A stretch of 64,000 bases of DNA from Rubrivivax sp. (GTDB lineage Bacteria > Pseudomonadota > Gammaproteobacteria > Burkholderiales > Burkholderiaceae_C): the NCBI GenBank assembly GCA_026125665.1, contig JAHCKS010000022.1:1-64000 (forward strand). Reading direction: 5' to 3'. Numbering within the stretch: position 1 is the first letter of the stretch; each line of letters starts with the position of its first letter. Positions 17,407 to 26,053 of this stretch are shown one piece after another. The notes beneath the pieces were generated by a model, which was not told where the DNA came from, did not search any database, and saw nothing but the letters and a program-made list of their open reading frames with translations. A program made the translations under genes and the position numbers.

Positions 17407-18894
17407 CTACATCCGGAACGCGCCGTAGGCGGTGGGACGTGCCGGAACGCGCCCGGCGATGTCGAGCAGCTGGGCGAGCGCTTCGCGCGTGTGCCCGGGC
17501 TCGACGACGGCGTCGCACCAGAGCTGGCGCGCCCAGTTCAGCGCGCCGGCTTCGTGGTCTGGCGCGTCGGGGGACGCCGACGCGCGCGCGCCCGGCCACA
17601 TCAGCAGCGCGTTGGGCTTGAAGGCGCGACCGCACAGCGCGTGATAGCTCGCGCCGTGCACGTGGCCGGTGACGACGGTGAGCTTGGGCACGTCGCAGTT
17701 CGCCACCGCGTTGAGGAGCTTCGCCCCATGTTTGCCCACGCCGCCCTGGCCGGCGCGATCGCTGGCCGCAAAGCCCGGCGAGTCCGCCAGGAACACGAGC
17801 GCAATGTCGCGCTGGCCGCACAGCTCGATGAAGTGCGCACCCTTCGCCGCGGCCTGGGCCGTGAGCTCGCCGTTGCCCGCGACGACGCCGACCTCGAAAC
17901 CTTCGATGCGCGCGAAGCCGCAGACCAGCGTCCCGCCGTGAAGCTGCTTGAACTCCTGGAAGCGGCTGCCGTCGACCAGCCGCGCGATGATTTCCCGGCA
18001 GTCGGCGCCCGCGTGTGCTCCGCAGCGCGCCAGGCCGTTCAGCTGCCCGGGTTCGTGGCGTGGCGGCTCGGCGGCGGCACGCGTCCAGCGCAGTCGCGGC
18101 GGTTCGCCCAGGTGCTGGACGATCCGCCGCGTGATGGCCAGCGCGTCGGCGTCGTCCTCGGCCAGGTGGTCGGTGACGCCGCTGATGCGGCAGTGCATCT
18201 CGGCGCCGCCCAGCGGCTCGACATCGATCACTTCGCCGGTGGCCGCATAGACGAGCTGCGGGCTGCCGAGAAACATCGCGCCCTGGTTGCGCACGATCAC
18301 GACCTCGTCGCACAGCGCGGGGACGTACGAGCCGCCGGCGGTCGACGGCCCGAACACCAGCGCGATCTGCACGATGCCCTCCGACGACATCTTCACCTGG
18401 TTGTACATGATCGAGCCGCCCTGACCGTCGTCGGGGAAGATGTTCTCCAGGTCCGGGAGAAAGGCGCCGCCGGACTGGACCATCGTGATGCAGGGCAGGC
18501 GGTGCTGCCATGCGAACAGCTGCGCGCGCACATGACGCTTGGTCGTCATGCCGAACATCGTGCCGCCCTTCACCGTCGGGTCGTTGACGATGAGCATGCA
18601 CCAGCGGCCACCCACGAGGCCGGCAGCGGTGACCATCGTCGCGCCCGGCGGCACGCCGTCGTACAGGCCGGCGGCGGTGAGCTGGCCGATCTCCAGGAAA
18701 GGGGAACCGTTGTCGAGCAGCGCCTGGATGCGCTCGCGCGGCAGCAGCTGGCCGCGGCTCTTGTGCAACTTGCGGGCCTTCTCGCTGCCGCCCAGGCAGG
18801 CTTGGTCTTTGCACGTCTGCAGCGACGCCATGAGCGCTGCGCGGGTGGCGCGCCGCTGTTCGTCTTCGTCGCCGTGCGCCTGTGAGGTGTCCAT
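17407..18894 (-). CDS. Acyl-CoA carboxylase beta-like subunit, N-type, copy 1
   Basis: This 495-residue carboxyltransferase of the MCC/PCC beta family keeps the acyl-CoA-side N domain: VNDPTVKGGTMFGMTTKRH, QSGGAFLPD, the oxyanion glycines Gly187-Gly188 in GPSTAGGSY, and FLGSPQLVYAATGE. The C domain is shortened. After LLMWPGARAS it jumps to EAGALNWARQLWCD, so the usual MGGEQAA helix and about 45 residues are missing. It is very similar to the next gene, about 85% across 170 residues aligned by eye, with the same shortening, so the pair arose by tandem duplication. The start at 18894 lies 20 bp after the stop of copy 2. It probably works with the plus-strand subunit at 20559 and the biotin carboxylase at 22147. 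Confidence 0.88.
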   Translation of the reverse strand: MDTSQAHGDEDEQRRATRAALMASLQTCKDQACLGGSEKARKLHKSRGQLLPRERIQALLDNGSPFLEIGQLTAAGLYDGVPPGATMVTAAGLVGGRWCMLIVNDPTVKGGTMFGMTTKRHVRAQLFAWQHRLPCITMVQSGGAFLPDLENIFPDDGQGGSIMYNQVKMSSEGIVQIALVFGPSTAGGSYVPALCDEVVIVRNQGAMFLGSPQLVYAATGEVIDVEPLGGAEMHCRISGVTDHLAEDDADALAITRRIVQHLGEPPRLRWTRAAAEPPRHEPGQLNGLARCGAHAGADCREIIARLVDGSRFQEFKQLHGGTLVCGFARIEGFEVGVVAGNGELTAQAAAKGAHFIELCGQRDIALVFLADSPGFAASDRAGQGGVGKHGAKLLNAVANCDVPKLTVVTGHVHGASYHALCGRAFKPNALLMWPGARASASPDAPDHEAGALNWARQLWCDAVVEPGHTREALAQLLDIAGRVPARPTAYGAFRM

Positions 18895-18914
18895 GGACTG
18901 GGTGCCTGCGGGCG

Positions 18915-20417
18915 CTACATGCGGAACGCCCCGTACGCGGTCGGTCGGGCCGGGTTGCGGCCGGCGACGTCGAGCAGCTGTGCCAGCACCGCACGGGTCT
19001 GCTCGGGCTCGACGACCATGTCGCACCACAGCTGGCGCGCCCAGTTCAGCGCGCCGGCTTCGTCGTCCGGCGCGTCGGGTGAAGCCGAGGCGCGCGCGCC
19101 CGGCCACATCAGCAGCGCGTTGGGCTTGAACGAGCGGCCGCCCAGCGCGTAGTAGGCGGCGCCGTGCGCGCTGCCGGTGATGAGGGTGAACTTCGGCACG
19201 TCGGCATTCGCCGTCGCGTTGAGCAGCTTGGCCACATGCTTGCCCACCGTCTGCTGCCCGGGGGCATCGTTGGCGGCCAGCCCGGGCGAGTCGGCCAGGA
19301 ACACGAGCGGAATGTCGCGCTGGCCGCACAGCTCGATGAAGTGCGCACCCTTGGCGCCGGCCTGGGCGGTGAGCTCGCCGTTGCCGGCGACGATGCCGAC
19401 CTCGAAACCTTCGATGCGTGCGAAGCCGCAGACCAGCGTCCCGCCGTGCAGCTGTTTGAATTCCTGCAAGCGGCTGCCGTCGACCAGCCGCGCGATGACC
19501 TCGCGGCAGTCGACGCCGTCGGCGCCGCCGACACGGGCCAGGCCGCCGAGCTCGCGGGCGTCGTGCAGCGGCGCTTCGGCCTCGGCGCGGGTCCAGCGCT
19601 GCCGCGGCGGCTCGCCCAGGTGCTCCACGATCCGCCGCGTGATGGCCAGCGCATGGGCGTCGTCGTCGGCGATGTGGTCGGTGACGCCGCTCACCCGGCT
19701 GTGCATCTCAGCGCCGCCGAGCGGCTCGATGTCGACGATCTCCCCGGTGGCGGCGAACACCAGCTGGGGGCTGCCGAGAAACATGGCGCCTTGGTTGCGG
19801 ATGATGACCACCTCGTCACACAGCGCCGGGATGTACGCGCCGCCGGCCGTCGAGGGACCGTGCACCAGCGCGATCTGCGCGATGCCTTCGGACGACATCT
19901 TCACCTGGTTGTACATGATCGAGCCGGCCTGCCCTTCGTCCGGGAAGATGTTCTCGAGGTCGGGCAGGAAGCCGCCACCCGACTGGACCATCGTGATGCA
20001 GGGCAGGCGGTGCTGCCACGCGAACAGCTGCGCACGCGTGTGCCGCTTGGTCGTCATGCCGAACATCGTGCCGCCCTTCACCGTGGCGTCGTTGACGATC
20101 AGCATGCACCAGCGTGCGCAGACCAGGCCGACCCCGGTGATGATCGTCGCGCCTGGCGGCACGCCCTCGTAGAGATCGGCGCCGGCGAGCTGGCCGATTT
20201 CCAGGAACGGCGAGCCCGGGTCGAGCAACGCGGTGATGCGGTCGCGCGGCAGCATCTGCCCGCGGCTGCTGTGCAGCCTGCGCGCCTTTTCGTGGCCGCC
20301 CAGCAGGGCCGCGGCGCGGCGGGTGTGCAGGACCTCGAGCGCGCGTTGGTAGGCCTGGCGGCGGTGCACGACTTCCGCGGCCGCGGCGCTGAGCGATGTT
20401 CCGAGGGGCGATGTCAT
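18915..20417 (-). CDS. Acyl-CoA carboxylase beta-like subunit, N-type, copy 2
   Basis: This 500-residue paralogue of the adjacent gene has an intact N domain (VNDATVKGGTMFGMTTKRH, QSGGGFLPD, oxyanion Gly192-Gly193 in GPSTAGGAY, LGGAEMHSRVSGVTDH) and the same shortened C domain lacking the MGGEQAA segment. The ATG at 20417 opens the minus-strand transcript, and a candidate operator lies 30 bp upstream. The transcript runs copy 2, copy 1, then the Bug receptor. Family members carboxylate propionyl-, 3-methylcrotonyl-, geranyl- or long-chain acyl-CoA. The presence of two close copies may mean two acyl-CoA specificities sharing one biotin subunit (inference). Confidence 0.88.
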   Translation of the reverse strand: MTSPLGTSLSAAAAEVVHRRQAYQRALEVLHTRRAAALLGGHEKARRLHSSRGQMLPRDRITALLDPGSPFLEIGQLAGADLYEGVPPGATIITGVGLVCARWCMLIVNDATVKGGTMFGMTTKRHTRAQLFAWQHRLPCITMVQSGGGFLPDLENIFPDEGQAGSIMYNQVKMSSEGIAQIALVHGPSTAGGAYIPALCDEVVIIRNQGAMFLGSPQLVFAATGEIVDIEPLGGAEMHSRVSGVTDHIADDDAHALAITRRIVEHLGEPPRQRWTRAEAEAPLHDARELGGLARVGGADGVDCREVIARLVDGSRLQEFKQLHGGTLVCGFARIEGFEVGIVAGNGELTAQAGAKGAHFIELCGQRDIPLVFLADSPGLAANDAPGQQTVGKHVAKLLNATANADVPKFTLITGSAHGAAYYALGGRSFKPNALLMWPGARASASPDAPDDEAGALNWARQLWCDMVVEPEQTRAVLAQLLDVAGRNPARPTAYGAFRM

Positions 20418-20446
20418 GACGATCCGGGTCGATGCCGTTTTCAGCC

Positions 20447-20462
20447 TAACGAATGTTTGGTA
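20447..20462. promoter_or_regulatory. Candidate TetR-type operator, copy 2
   Basis: The imperfect palindrome TAACGAATGTTTGGTA lies between the divergent carboxylase transcripts. It matches the site at 4652-4667 in 13 of 16 positions, and both sit in divergent promoter regions of catabolic genes. The same unlinked regulator could control both loci. Confidence 0.45.
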
Positions 20463-20558
20463 TCTTAGCGGCATGTCGCTTCGCTTCGCAACGATGAAAC
20501 CCACGACCCGCCTGGGCGCCGGCACCTGCCCGTGCGTGACGCCGCGCCGGAGGACACG

Positions 20559-22130
20559 ATGAGCTTGCTCGCCTCCGCGATGACCTCGAGCCCGCAAGAG
20601 CTGCAGGCCAATCGCAGGTCCTACGAGACCCGCGTGACCGATCTGCGCACCCGGCGCGCCGCCTCCTTGGCCGCCGGCTCGCCCGAGGCCCGGCAGAAGC
20701 TGCGCGACGCCGGCCAGTTGCTCGTGCGCGAGCGCGTGAGCGCGCTGCTCGACGCCGGCTCGCCCTTCCTCGAGCTGTGCCAGCTCGCGGGCGAGGGCCT
20801 GTACGGCGACGACCCGCCGGGTGCGGGCCTGGTGACGGGCGTGGGCATGATCGCCGGCCGGCCGTGCATGGTGATCGCCAATGACCCGACCGTGAACGAC
20901 GGCGCCTACAACGCACACACCACCAAGAAGCACGTGCGCGCGCTGCGTTTCGCGTCGCAGCACCGGCTGCCGTGCGTGACGCTGCTGCAGCCGGGCGCGC
21001 AGGCGCCGGGCGCCAAGCCCGGCGTGTTCGCCGACGAGGGCCAGTTCGGCTCCATCCTGTACCTGCAGACGCGCATGTCGCGCGAGGGCATCGCGCAGAT
21101 CGCCAGCGTGCACGGCCCCGCGGCAGACAGCGCCGCGTTCGTCGCCGCGTTGTGCGACGAGGTGGTCGTCGTGCGCGAGCGCGGCGCGCTCGCGTTCGGC
21201 ATGGCCGTGCCGAACCCCGCCGACGCCGACCGCGCCAACCGCGAGGACGGCGTGACCGACCGCCTGGCCGAGAGCGACGCCCACGCCATCGCGATCCTGC
21301 GCGACCTCGTCGGCCATCTGGGCGACGTGCCGAGGCAGCGGCGCGATGTGGCAGAGCCGGTCGAGCCGCTGCACGATCCGGCCGAGATCTACGGCATCGT
21401 CAGCGCCGACCCGCGCATCCCCACGAACAACCGCGAGATCGTGCTGCGTCTCGTCGACGGCAGCGACCTGCACGAGTTCAAGCCCGAGTACGGCGACACG
21501 CTGATCACCGGCTTCGCACGCATCAAGGGCTTCGACATCGGCATCCTGTGCAACAACGGCGTGCTGTTCTCCGAAAGCGCGATGAAGGCCACGCAGTTCA
21601 TCGACCTGTGCTGCAAGCGCGACATCCCGCTGCTGTTCATGGCCGACATCAACGGCTTCATGGTCGGCCGCGAGGCCGAGGAGGCCGGCATCGCCAAGCA
21701 CGGCGCCAAGATGATCACCGCGATGACCTGCGCCGGCGTGCCCAAGTACACCCTGATCCACGGCGGCTCGTACGGCGCGGGCTACCTCGCGATGTGCGGC
21801 CGCGCGTTCAAGCCCAACGCGATGCTCATGTGGCCCAACGGCCGCGCCGCGATCATGGGCCCGGAGCAGGCCGCCACCACGCTGGCGATGGTGAAGGACG
21901 ACCAGCACAAGCGCGACGGCACGAGCTGGACCGACGCCGAGCGCGAGGCCTACAAGGCACCGGTGCGCAAGACCTTCGAGGACTTCGCCAACGCCTACAA
22001 CTTCGCCCGCAACACCTGGTGCGACCTGATCGTCGAGCCGACCGAGACGCGCGACACGATGGCGCTGCTGCTCGACCTCGCCGGCCGCGTGCCGGCGGTG
22101 CCGTCGCGCTTCGGCGTGTTCCGCATGTGA
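20559..22130 (+). CDS. Acyl-CoA carboxylase beta-like subunit, C-type
   Basis: This 523-residue carboxyltransferase-family protein follows a GGAGG five bases before the ATG. Its C domain is canonical: GGSYGAGYLAMCGRAFKP, MWPNGRAAIMGPEQAATTL, the long linker to about residue 495, and the terminal ARNTWCDLIVEPTETRDT. Its N domain has decayed. The oxyanion pair Gly-Gly is Ser191-Ala192 (GPAADSAAF), the QSGG motif is QPGA, and the FLGSPQLVxAATGE segment is missing. This is the mirror image of the two minus-strand copies, suggesting a heteromeric transferase with divided labour. It is followed 16 bp later by the biotin carboxylase gene, so the two are co-transcribed. Confidence 0.88.
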   Translation: MSLLASAMTSSPQELQANRRSYETRVTDLRTRRAASLAAGSPEARQKLRDAGQLLVRERVSALLDAGSPFLELCQLAGEGLYGDDPPGAGLVTGVGMIAGRPCMVIANDPTVNDGAYNAHTTKKHVRALRFASQHRLPCVTLLQPGAQAPGAKPGVFADEGQFGSILYLQTRMSREGIAQIASVHGPAADSAAFVAALCDEVVVVRERGALAFGMAVPNPADADRANREDGVTDRLAESDAHAIAILRDLVGHLGDVPRQRRDVAEPVEPLHDPAEIYGIVSADPRIPTNNREIVLRLVDGSDLHEFKPEYGDTLITGFARIKGFDIGILCNNGVLFSESAMKATQFIDLCCKRDIPLLFMADINGFMVGREAEEAGIAKHGAKMITAMTCAGVPKYTLIHGGSYGAGYLAMCGRAFKPNAMLMWPNGRAAIMGPEQAATTLAMVKDDQHKRDGTSWTDAEREAYKAPVRKTFEDFANAYNFARNTWCDLIVEPTETRDTMALLLDLAGRVPAVPSRFGVFRM

Positions 22131-22146
22131 GCCGGGGGCAAGCAGC

Positions 22147-24141
22147 GTGTTCGACAAGATCCTGATTGCCAACCGCGGCGAGATCGCCTGTCGCATCGTG
22201 CGCACGTGCCGGCGCCTCGGGGTGGCCGCCGCGGGCGTGCATTCCGCCGCCGACCGCGATGCGCTGCATGTGCGCGAGATCGGCGAGTCGGTCGAGATCG
22301 GCGGCGCGGCCGCGTCCGAGAGTTATCTGCGCATCGACGCGGTGATCGCGGCGGCGAAGTCGGTCGGCGCGCAAGCCATCCACCCCGGCTTCGGTTTCCT
22401 TGCCGAGAACGCCGCCTTCGCGCGCGCGGTCGAGGCGGCGGGGCTGGTCTTCATCGGCCCGACGCCCGAGGTCATCGAGCGGCTCGGCGACAAGGCCGCG
22501 GCCAAGCGCGAGGCCGACGCCGCCGGCGTGCCGATCGTGCCCGGCAGCCAGTCGCCCAGCACGGATCCGGCGGAGATCGCCGCCACCGTGCGCCGCATCG
22601 GCCTGCCGGTGATGCTCAAGGCCGCGGCGGGCGGCGGCGGCAAGGGCATGCGCGGTATCGAGGTGCTCGACGGCCTGGAGCAGGAGATCGAGTCGGCCAT
22701 GCGCGAGGCGAAGAACGCCTTCGGCGATGCCGGGCTGATCGTCGAGAAGCTGATCCGGCGCGGGCGCCACGTCGAGATCCAGATCGCCGGTGACGGCCGC
22801 GGCAAGGTCATCCACCTGTTCGAGCGCGAATGCACTCTGCAGCGCCGCCACCAGAAGGTGATCGAGGAGGCGCCGGCGGCCAACCTGAGCGCGGCGATGC
22901 GCGAGCGCATGGCGGCCGACGCGGTGCGGCTGGGCGAGCGGCTCGCATACCGCGGCGTCGGTACGGTCGAGTTCATCGTCGGCGAGAAGGACTACCACTT
23001 CCTCGAGGTCAACCCGCGGCTGCAGGTCGAGCACCCCGTCACCGAAGCGATCACCGGGCTCGATATCGTCGAATTGATGATGCGCATCACCTCCGGCGAG
23101 GGACTGCCGCTGGCACAGGACGACGTGCGCATCAGCGGCCATGCGGTCGAGGCGCGCATCTGCGCCGAGGATCCGGCGGCGAACTTCCTGCCCTCCACCG
23201 GCCGGCTCTCGCAGGTGCGCTTCCCGCGCGCCGGCGTGCGCGTGGAGACCGGCGTCGAGTCGGGCAGCGAGGTCACGCCGTACTACGACTCGATGCTGGC
23301 CAAGCTGATCACGCACGCGCCGACGCGCGACGAGGCGCTCGACCGGCTCGAGCGCGCGCTCGACGACACGGCGGTGTTCGGCGTCACCAGCAACATCGGC
23401 TTCCTGCAGCGTCTGATCGACCTGCCCGAGACGCGCAAGGCCACCTTCCACACGCGGCTGATCGACGAGCAGATCGAAGGCTGGGCGCTCGGCAAGGCGC
23501 AGCACGACGAGCGCACGCTGGCTATCGCCGCGCTGCACTGGCTGCGCAGCCAGCGCGCGGCCGACGCGCGCAGCCTGTGGTCGGGCTGGGGCGGCAGCGG
23601 CTGGCAGCTTTCCGCAGGCGACGACGGCCTGGCGCCGATCCCGAGCCTGCACGTCGAGGCCTCCGACGGCGTGAGCGCCGAGATCCGCTTCGGCCCGCTG
23701 GCCCGCGACGGCAGCCTGCTGGTGGGCGTGAACGATGCGCGGCTGCACCTGCGCCTGGCGCCCGCGGGCGACGACGGGCGCTTCCTCGCCATCGTCGACG
23801 CGCGGCGCGAGACCGTGGGCGTGCACCGCGACGGCGACATGCTCTACGTGCAGGACGGCCGCGGCACGCACGCGCTCAGGGCGGTGCCCTACCTGTCCTA
23901 CATCAGTGCGTCGGCGCAAGCCAGCGGTGACGTGAAGGCGCCGATGATGGGGCTGATCCTGAAAGTCAACGTCGCGCCGGGCGACCGCGTCGAGAAGGGC
24001 GCGGTGGTGGCGATCCTCGAGTCCATGAAGATGGAGATGCGCATCACCGCCGACTGCGCCGGCACCGTGGCGGCGGTGAACTGCAAGACCGGCCAGACGG
24101 TCGAGCGCAACGCGGTGGTGGTGAGCGTCACCCCCGAGTAG
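22147..24141 (+). CDS. Acyl-CoA carboxylase alpha subunit (biotin carboxylase plus BCCP)
   Basis: This 664-residue biotin carboxylase has FDKILIANRGEIACRIVRTC at the start, the ATP-grasp glycine loop AAAGGGGKGMRG, HFLEVNPRLQVEHPVTE, and a C-terminal biotinyl domain with ESMKME (biotinyl-lysine near residue 628). A BT-type linker region lies between. It carboxylates its own biotin with ATP and bicarbonate and passes the carboxyl group to the beta subunits. The start is GTG at 22147, 16 bp after the C-type beta gene. It is the only biotin subunit in the window and must serve all three beta-like genes. Propionyl-, methylcrotonyl- or geranyl-CoA-type substrates are possible. Confidence 0.93.
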   Translation: MFDKILIANRGEIACRIVRTCRRLGVAAAGVHSAADRDALHVREIGESVEIGGAAASESYLRIDAVIAAAKSVGAQAIHPGFGFLAENAAFARAVEAAGLVFIGPTPEVIERLGDKAAAKREADAAGVPIVPGSQSPSTDPAEIAATVRRIGLPVMLKAAAGGGGKGMRGIEVLDGLEQEIESAMREAKNAFGDAGLIVEKLIRRGRHVEIQIAGDGRGKVIHLFERECTLQRRHQKVIEEAPAANLSAAMRERMAADAVRLGERLAYRGVGTVEFIVGEKDYHFLEVNPRLQVEHPVTEAITGLDIVELMMRITSGEGLPLAQDDVRISGHAVEARICAEDPAANFLPSTGRLSQVRFPRAGVRVETGVESGSEVTPYYDSMLAKLITHAPTRDEALDRLERALDDTAVFGVTSNIGFLQRLIDLPETRKATFHTRLIDEQIEGWALGKAQHDERTLAIAALHWLRSQRAADARSLWSGWGGSGWQLSAGDDGLAPIPSLHVEASDGVSAEIRFGPLARDGSLLVGVNDARLHLRLAPAGDDGRFLAIVDARRETVGVHRDGDMLYVQDGRGTHALRAVPYLSYISASAQASGDVKAPMMGLILKVNVAPGDRVEKGAVVAILESMKMEMRITADCAGTVAAVNCKTGQTVERNAVVVSVTPE

Positions 24142-24234
24142 CGCCGGTCCTCCGGCCACCGCGCCGGCGGCCTCGCGAGGCGGGTGCTCGATGCCGGCCG
24201 GCCGCCGTGCGGACCCGCTCGAACAAGGGGTCGC

Positions 24235-25551
24235 TCAGCGCAGCAGCCCCATGGTCTGCGGCAGCCACAGCACCAGGGCCGGGAAGGCGAGGATCAGCGC
24301 CACGTTGGCGAACTGCACCACGAGGAACGGCAGGGTGCCGCGGAAGATGTCCGCGGTGGGCACCTGCGGCAGCGCGCCGCGCAGCACGTAGACGTTCAGC
24401 CCCACCGGCGGGGTGATGAGCGCGATCTCGATCATCTTCACCACCAGGATGCCGAACCAGATCAGGTCGAAGCCCAGCTTCTCGACGATGGGCGCGAAGA
24501 TCGGCAGCGTCAGCGCCATCATGCCGATGGCGTCGAGGAAGCAGCCGAGGATCAGGTAGATGGCGAGCATGCCGATCAGGATGCCCATCGGCGAAAGCCC
24601 CAGCGACAGCACGAACTCGGTGGTGCGCTGCGTGAAGCCGCTGAACGCGAGGAAGCGCGAGAAGATGAGCACGCCGACGATGATCATGAAGATCATCACC
24701 GTGACCCTGGCGGTCTCGAGCATGCCTTCGCCGAGCGCGCGTCGGTCGAGCCGGCGCAAGCCGAGCGCGATCAGGAAGGTGCCGAAGGCCCCGATGCCGC
24801 CCGCCTCGGTGGGCGTGAACACCCCCATGTAGATGCCGCCGAAGACGATGGCGAAGATGGCGATGAAGCCGATGCAGCCGGCGCGAAAGAAGGACGTGCG
24901 CCGCTCGGGCCACGAGGCGCGCGGCGCGGGCGGAGCAAGCTGCGGGTGGCGCACGCCGATGACATAGATCAGCACCGCGAAGCTGGCCGCCTCCATCAGG
25001 CCCGGGATGAAGCCGGCGATCAGCAGCGGCCCGATCGGCGCTTCGACGAGCAGCCCGTAGACGATCATCACCACGCTGGGGGGGATGAGCGCGTCCATCG
25101 CCGCGCCGGCGGCGACGCTGCCCGATGCGAGCCGGCGGTCGTAGCCGGCGGCGAGCATCTCGGGCACGGCCATCTTGCCCATCACGGCGGCGGTCGCGGT
25201 GCTCGACCCGGAGATCGCGCTCCACAGCGCGGTACCCCACGTCGTGGCGATGGCGAGCCCGCCGGGGAGATGACCGACCCAGGCCTTGGCCATGCGGTAC
25301 AGATCGCCGGTGATGCCGGCCGCGCCGGCGAAGGCGCCCATCATGATGAAGAAGGGGATGACGACGAGCGTGTAGCTCGACACCTCGGAGTGCGGCACGC
25401 CCGCGGCCAGCACGCCGGCCGGCAGCACGCCGCGCATCGCGACGAGGCCGGCCAGGCCGACGGCGGCCGTGACGAACGCGATCGGCATGCCGAGGGCGAC
25501 GAACACCAGCACCGCGACCATGCCGAGCACGGCAAGGTGCAGCGGGTCCAT
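24235..25551 (-). CDS. TRAP transporter large permease (DctM)
   Basis: This 438-residue, highly hydrophobic inner-membrane protein of the DctM family has about 12 membrane segments. Family motifs include the N-terminal LGMPIAFVTAAVGLAG, PFFIMMGAFAGAAG, the WGTALWSAISGSSTATAAVMG block, and IPPSVVMIVYG. It forms the sodium-driven translocation unit of a tripartite ATP-independent transporter. The ATG at 25551 is one base from the stop codon of the small permease gene. It completes a P-Q-M operon that is divergent from the ACAD-CaiB-MaoC-CitE operon, implying import of that pathway's acid. Confidence 0.95.
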   Translation of the reverse strand: MDPLHLAVLGMVAVLVFVALGMPIAFVTAAVGLAGLVAMRGVLPAGVLAAGVPHSEVSSYTLVVIPFFIMMGAFAGAAGITGDLYRMAKAWVGHLPGGLAIATTWGTALWSAISGSSTATAAVMGKMAVPEMLAAGYDRRLASGSVAAGAAMDALIPPSVVMIVYGLLVEAPIGPLLIAGFIPGLMEAASFAVLIYVIGVRHPQLAPPAPRASWPERRTSFFRAGCIGFIAIFAIVFGGIYMGVFTPTEAGGIGAFGTFLIALGLRRLDRRALGEGMLETARVTVMIFMIIVGVLIFSRFLAFSGFTQRTTEFVLSLGLSPMGILIGMLAIYLILGCFLDAIGMMALTLPIFAPIVEKLGFDLIWFGILVVKMIEIALITPPVGLNVYVLRGALPQVPTADIFRGTLPFLVVQFANVALILAFPALVLWLPQTMGLLR

Positions 25552-25552
25552 G

Positions 25553-26053
25553 TCAGGCGGGGCGGCGGCCGAAGAGGACGCCGAGGCTGGCCACGAGTTG
25601 CAGTGCGAGGCGCAGGCACAGCAGGCCGAAGCCCAGTGGCACCGCGGCCTTGGACCACCAGGTCGGCAACTGCGCCGTCGGCGTCGAGTCGCCGATGTCC
25701 CAGGCCAGCCACGTGGCGTCTGCGCTGAACCAGGCGATCACGGCGAAGGTGGCGAGCGCGAGCGTCAGTGCGATGCAATCGGCGGCGGCGCGCGCGCGGT
25801 GCGACAGCCGCTCGACCACCAGATCCATGCCGACATGCCCGCGCCGCGCCTGCAGCCAGGCCAGCGCGAGCAGCGCCGCCGGGGCGATGAGCAGTTGCGT
25901 CGTTTCCAGGTGCCCGCGCAGCGGACTGCCGAAGAGGTAGCGCATCGCCACCTCGGCCGTGACGTACAGCATCAGCAGGAACAGGATGCCCGAGGAGGCC
26001 AGGGTCAGCCCCGTCTCGAGGGCCGCATGGGCTTTGCGCAGCGCGACGAGCAT
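25553..26053 (-). CDS. TRAP transporter small permease (DctQ)
   Basis: This 166-residue integral membrane protein has four predicted helices (for example LASSGILFLLMLYVTAEVAMRY and LLIAPAALLALAWL) and the DctQ pattern RRGHVGMDLVVERLS. It partners the DctM subunit. The ATG at 26053 overlaps the receptor stop codon (ATGA), showing translational coupling. The frame is open further upstream, but that part lies inside the receptor gene and is not used. Confidence 0.9.
   Translation of the reverse strand: MLVALRKAHAALETGLTLASSGILFLLMLYVTAEVAMRYLFGSPLRGHLETTQLLIAPAALLALAWLQARRGHVGMDLVVERLSHRARAAADCIALTLALATFAVIAWFSADATWLAWDIGDSTPTAQLPTWWSKAAVPLGFGLLCLRLALQLVASLGVLFGRRPA

Noticed and set aside
24170-24181. 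Palindrome GCCTCGCGAGGC between biotin carboxylase and DctM genes
   Set aside because: Short GC palindromes are expected by chance in this composition, and it has no loop or T-tract to act as a terminator.
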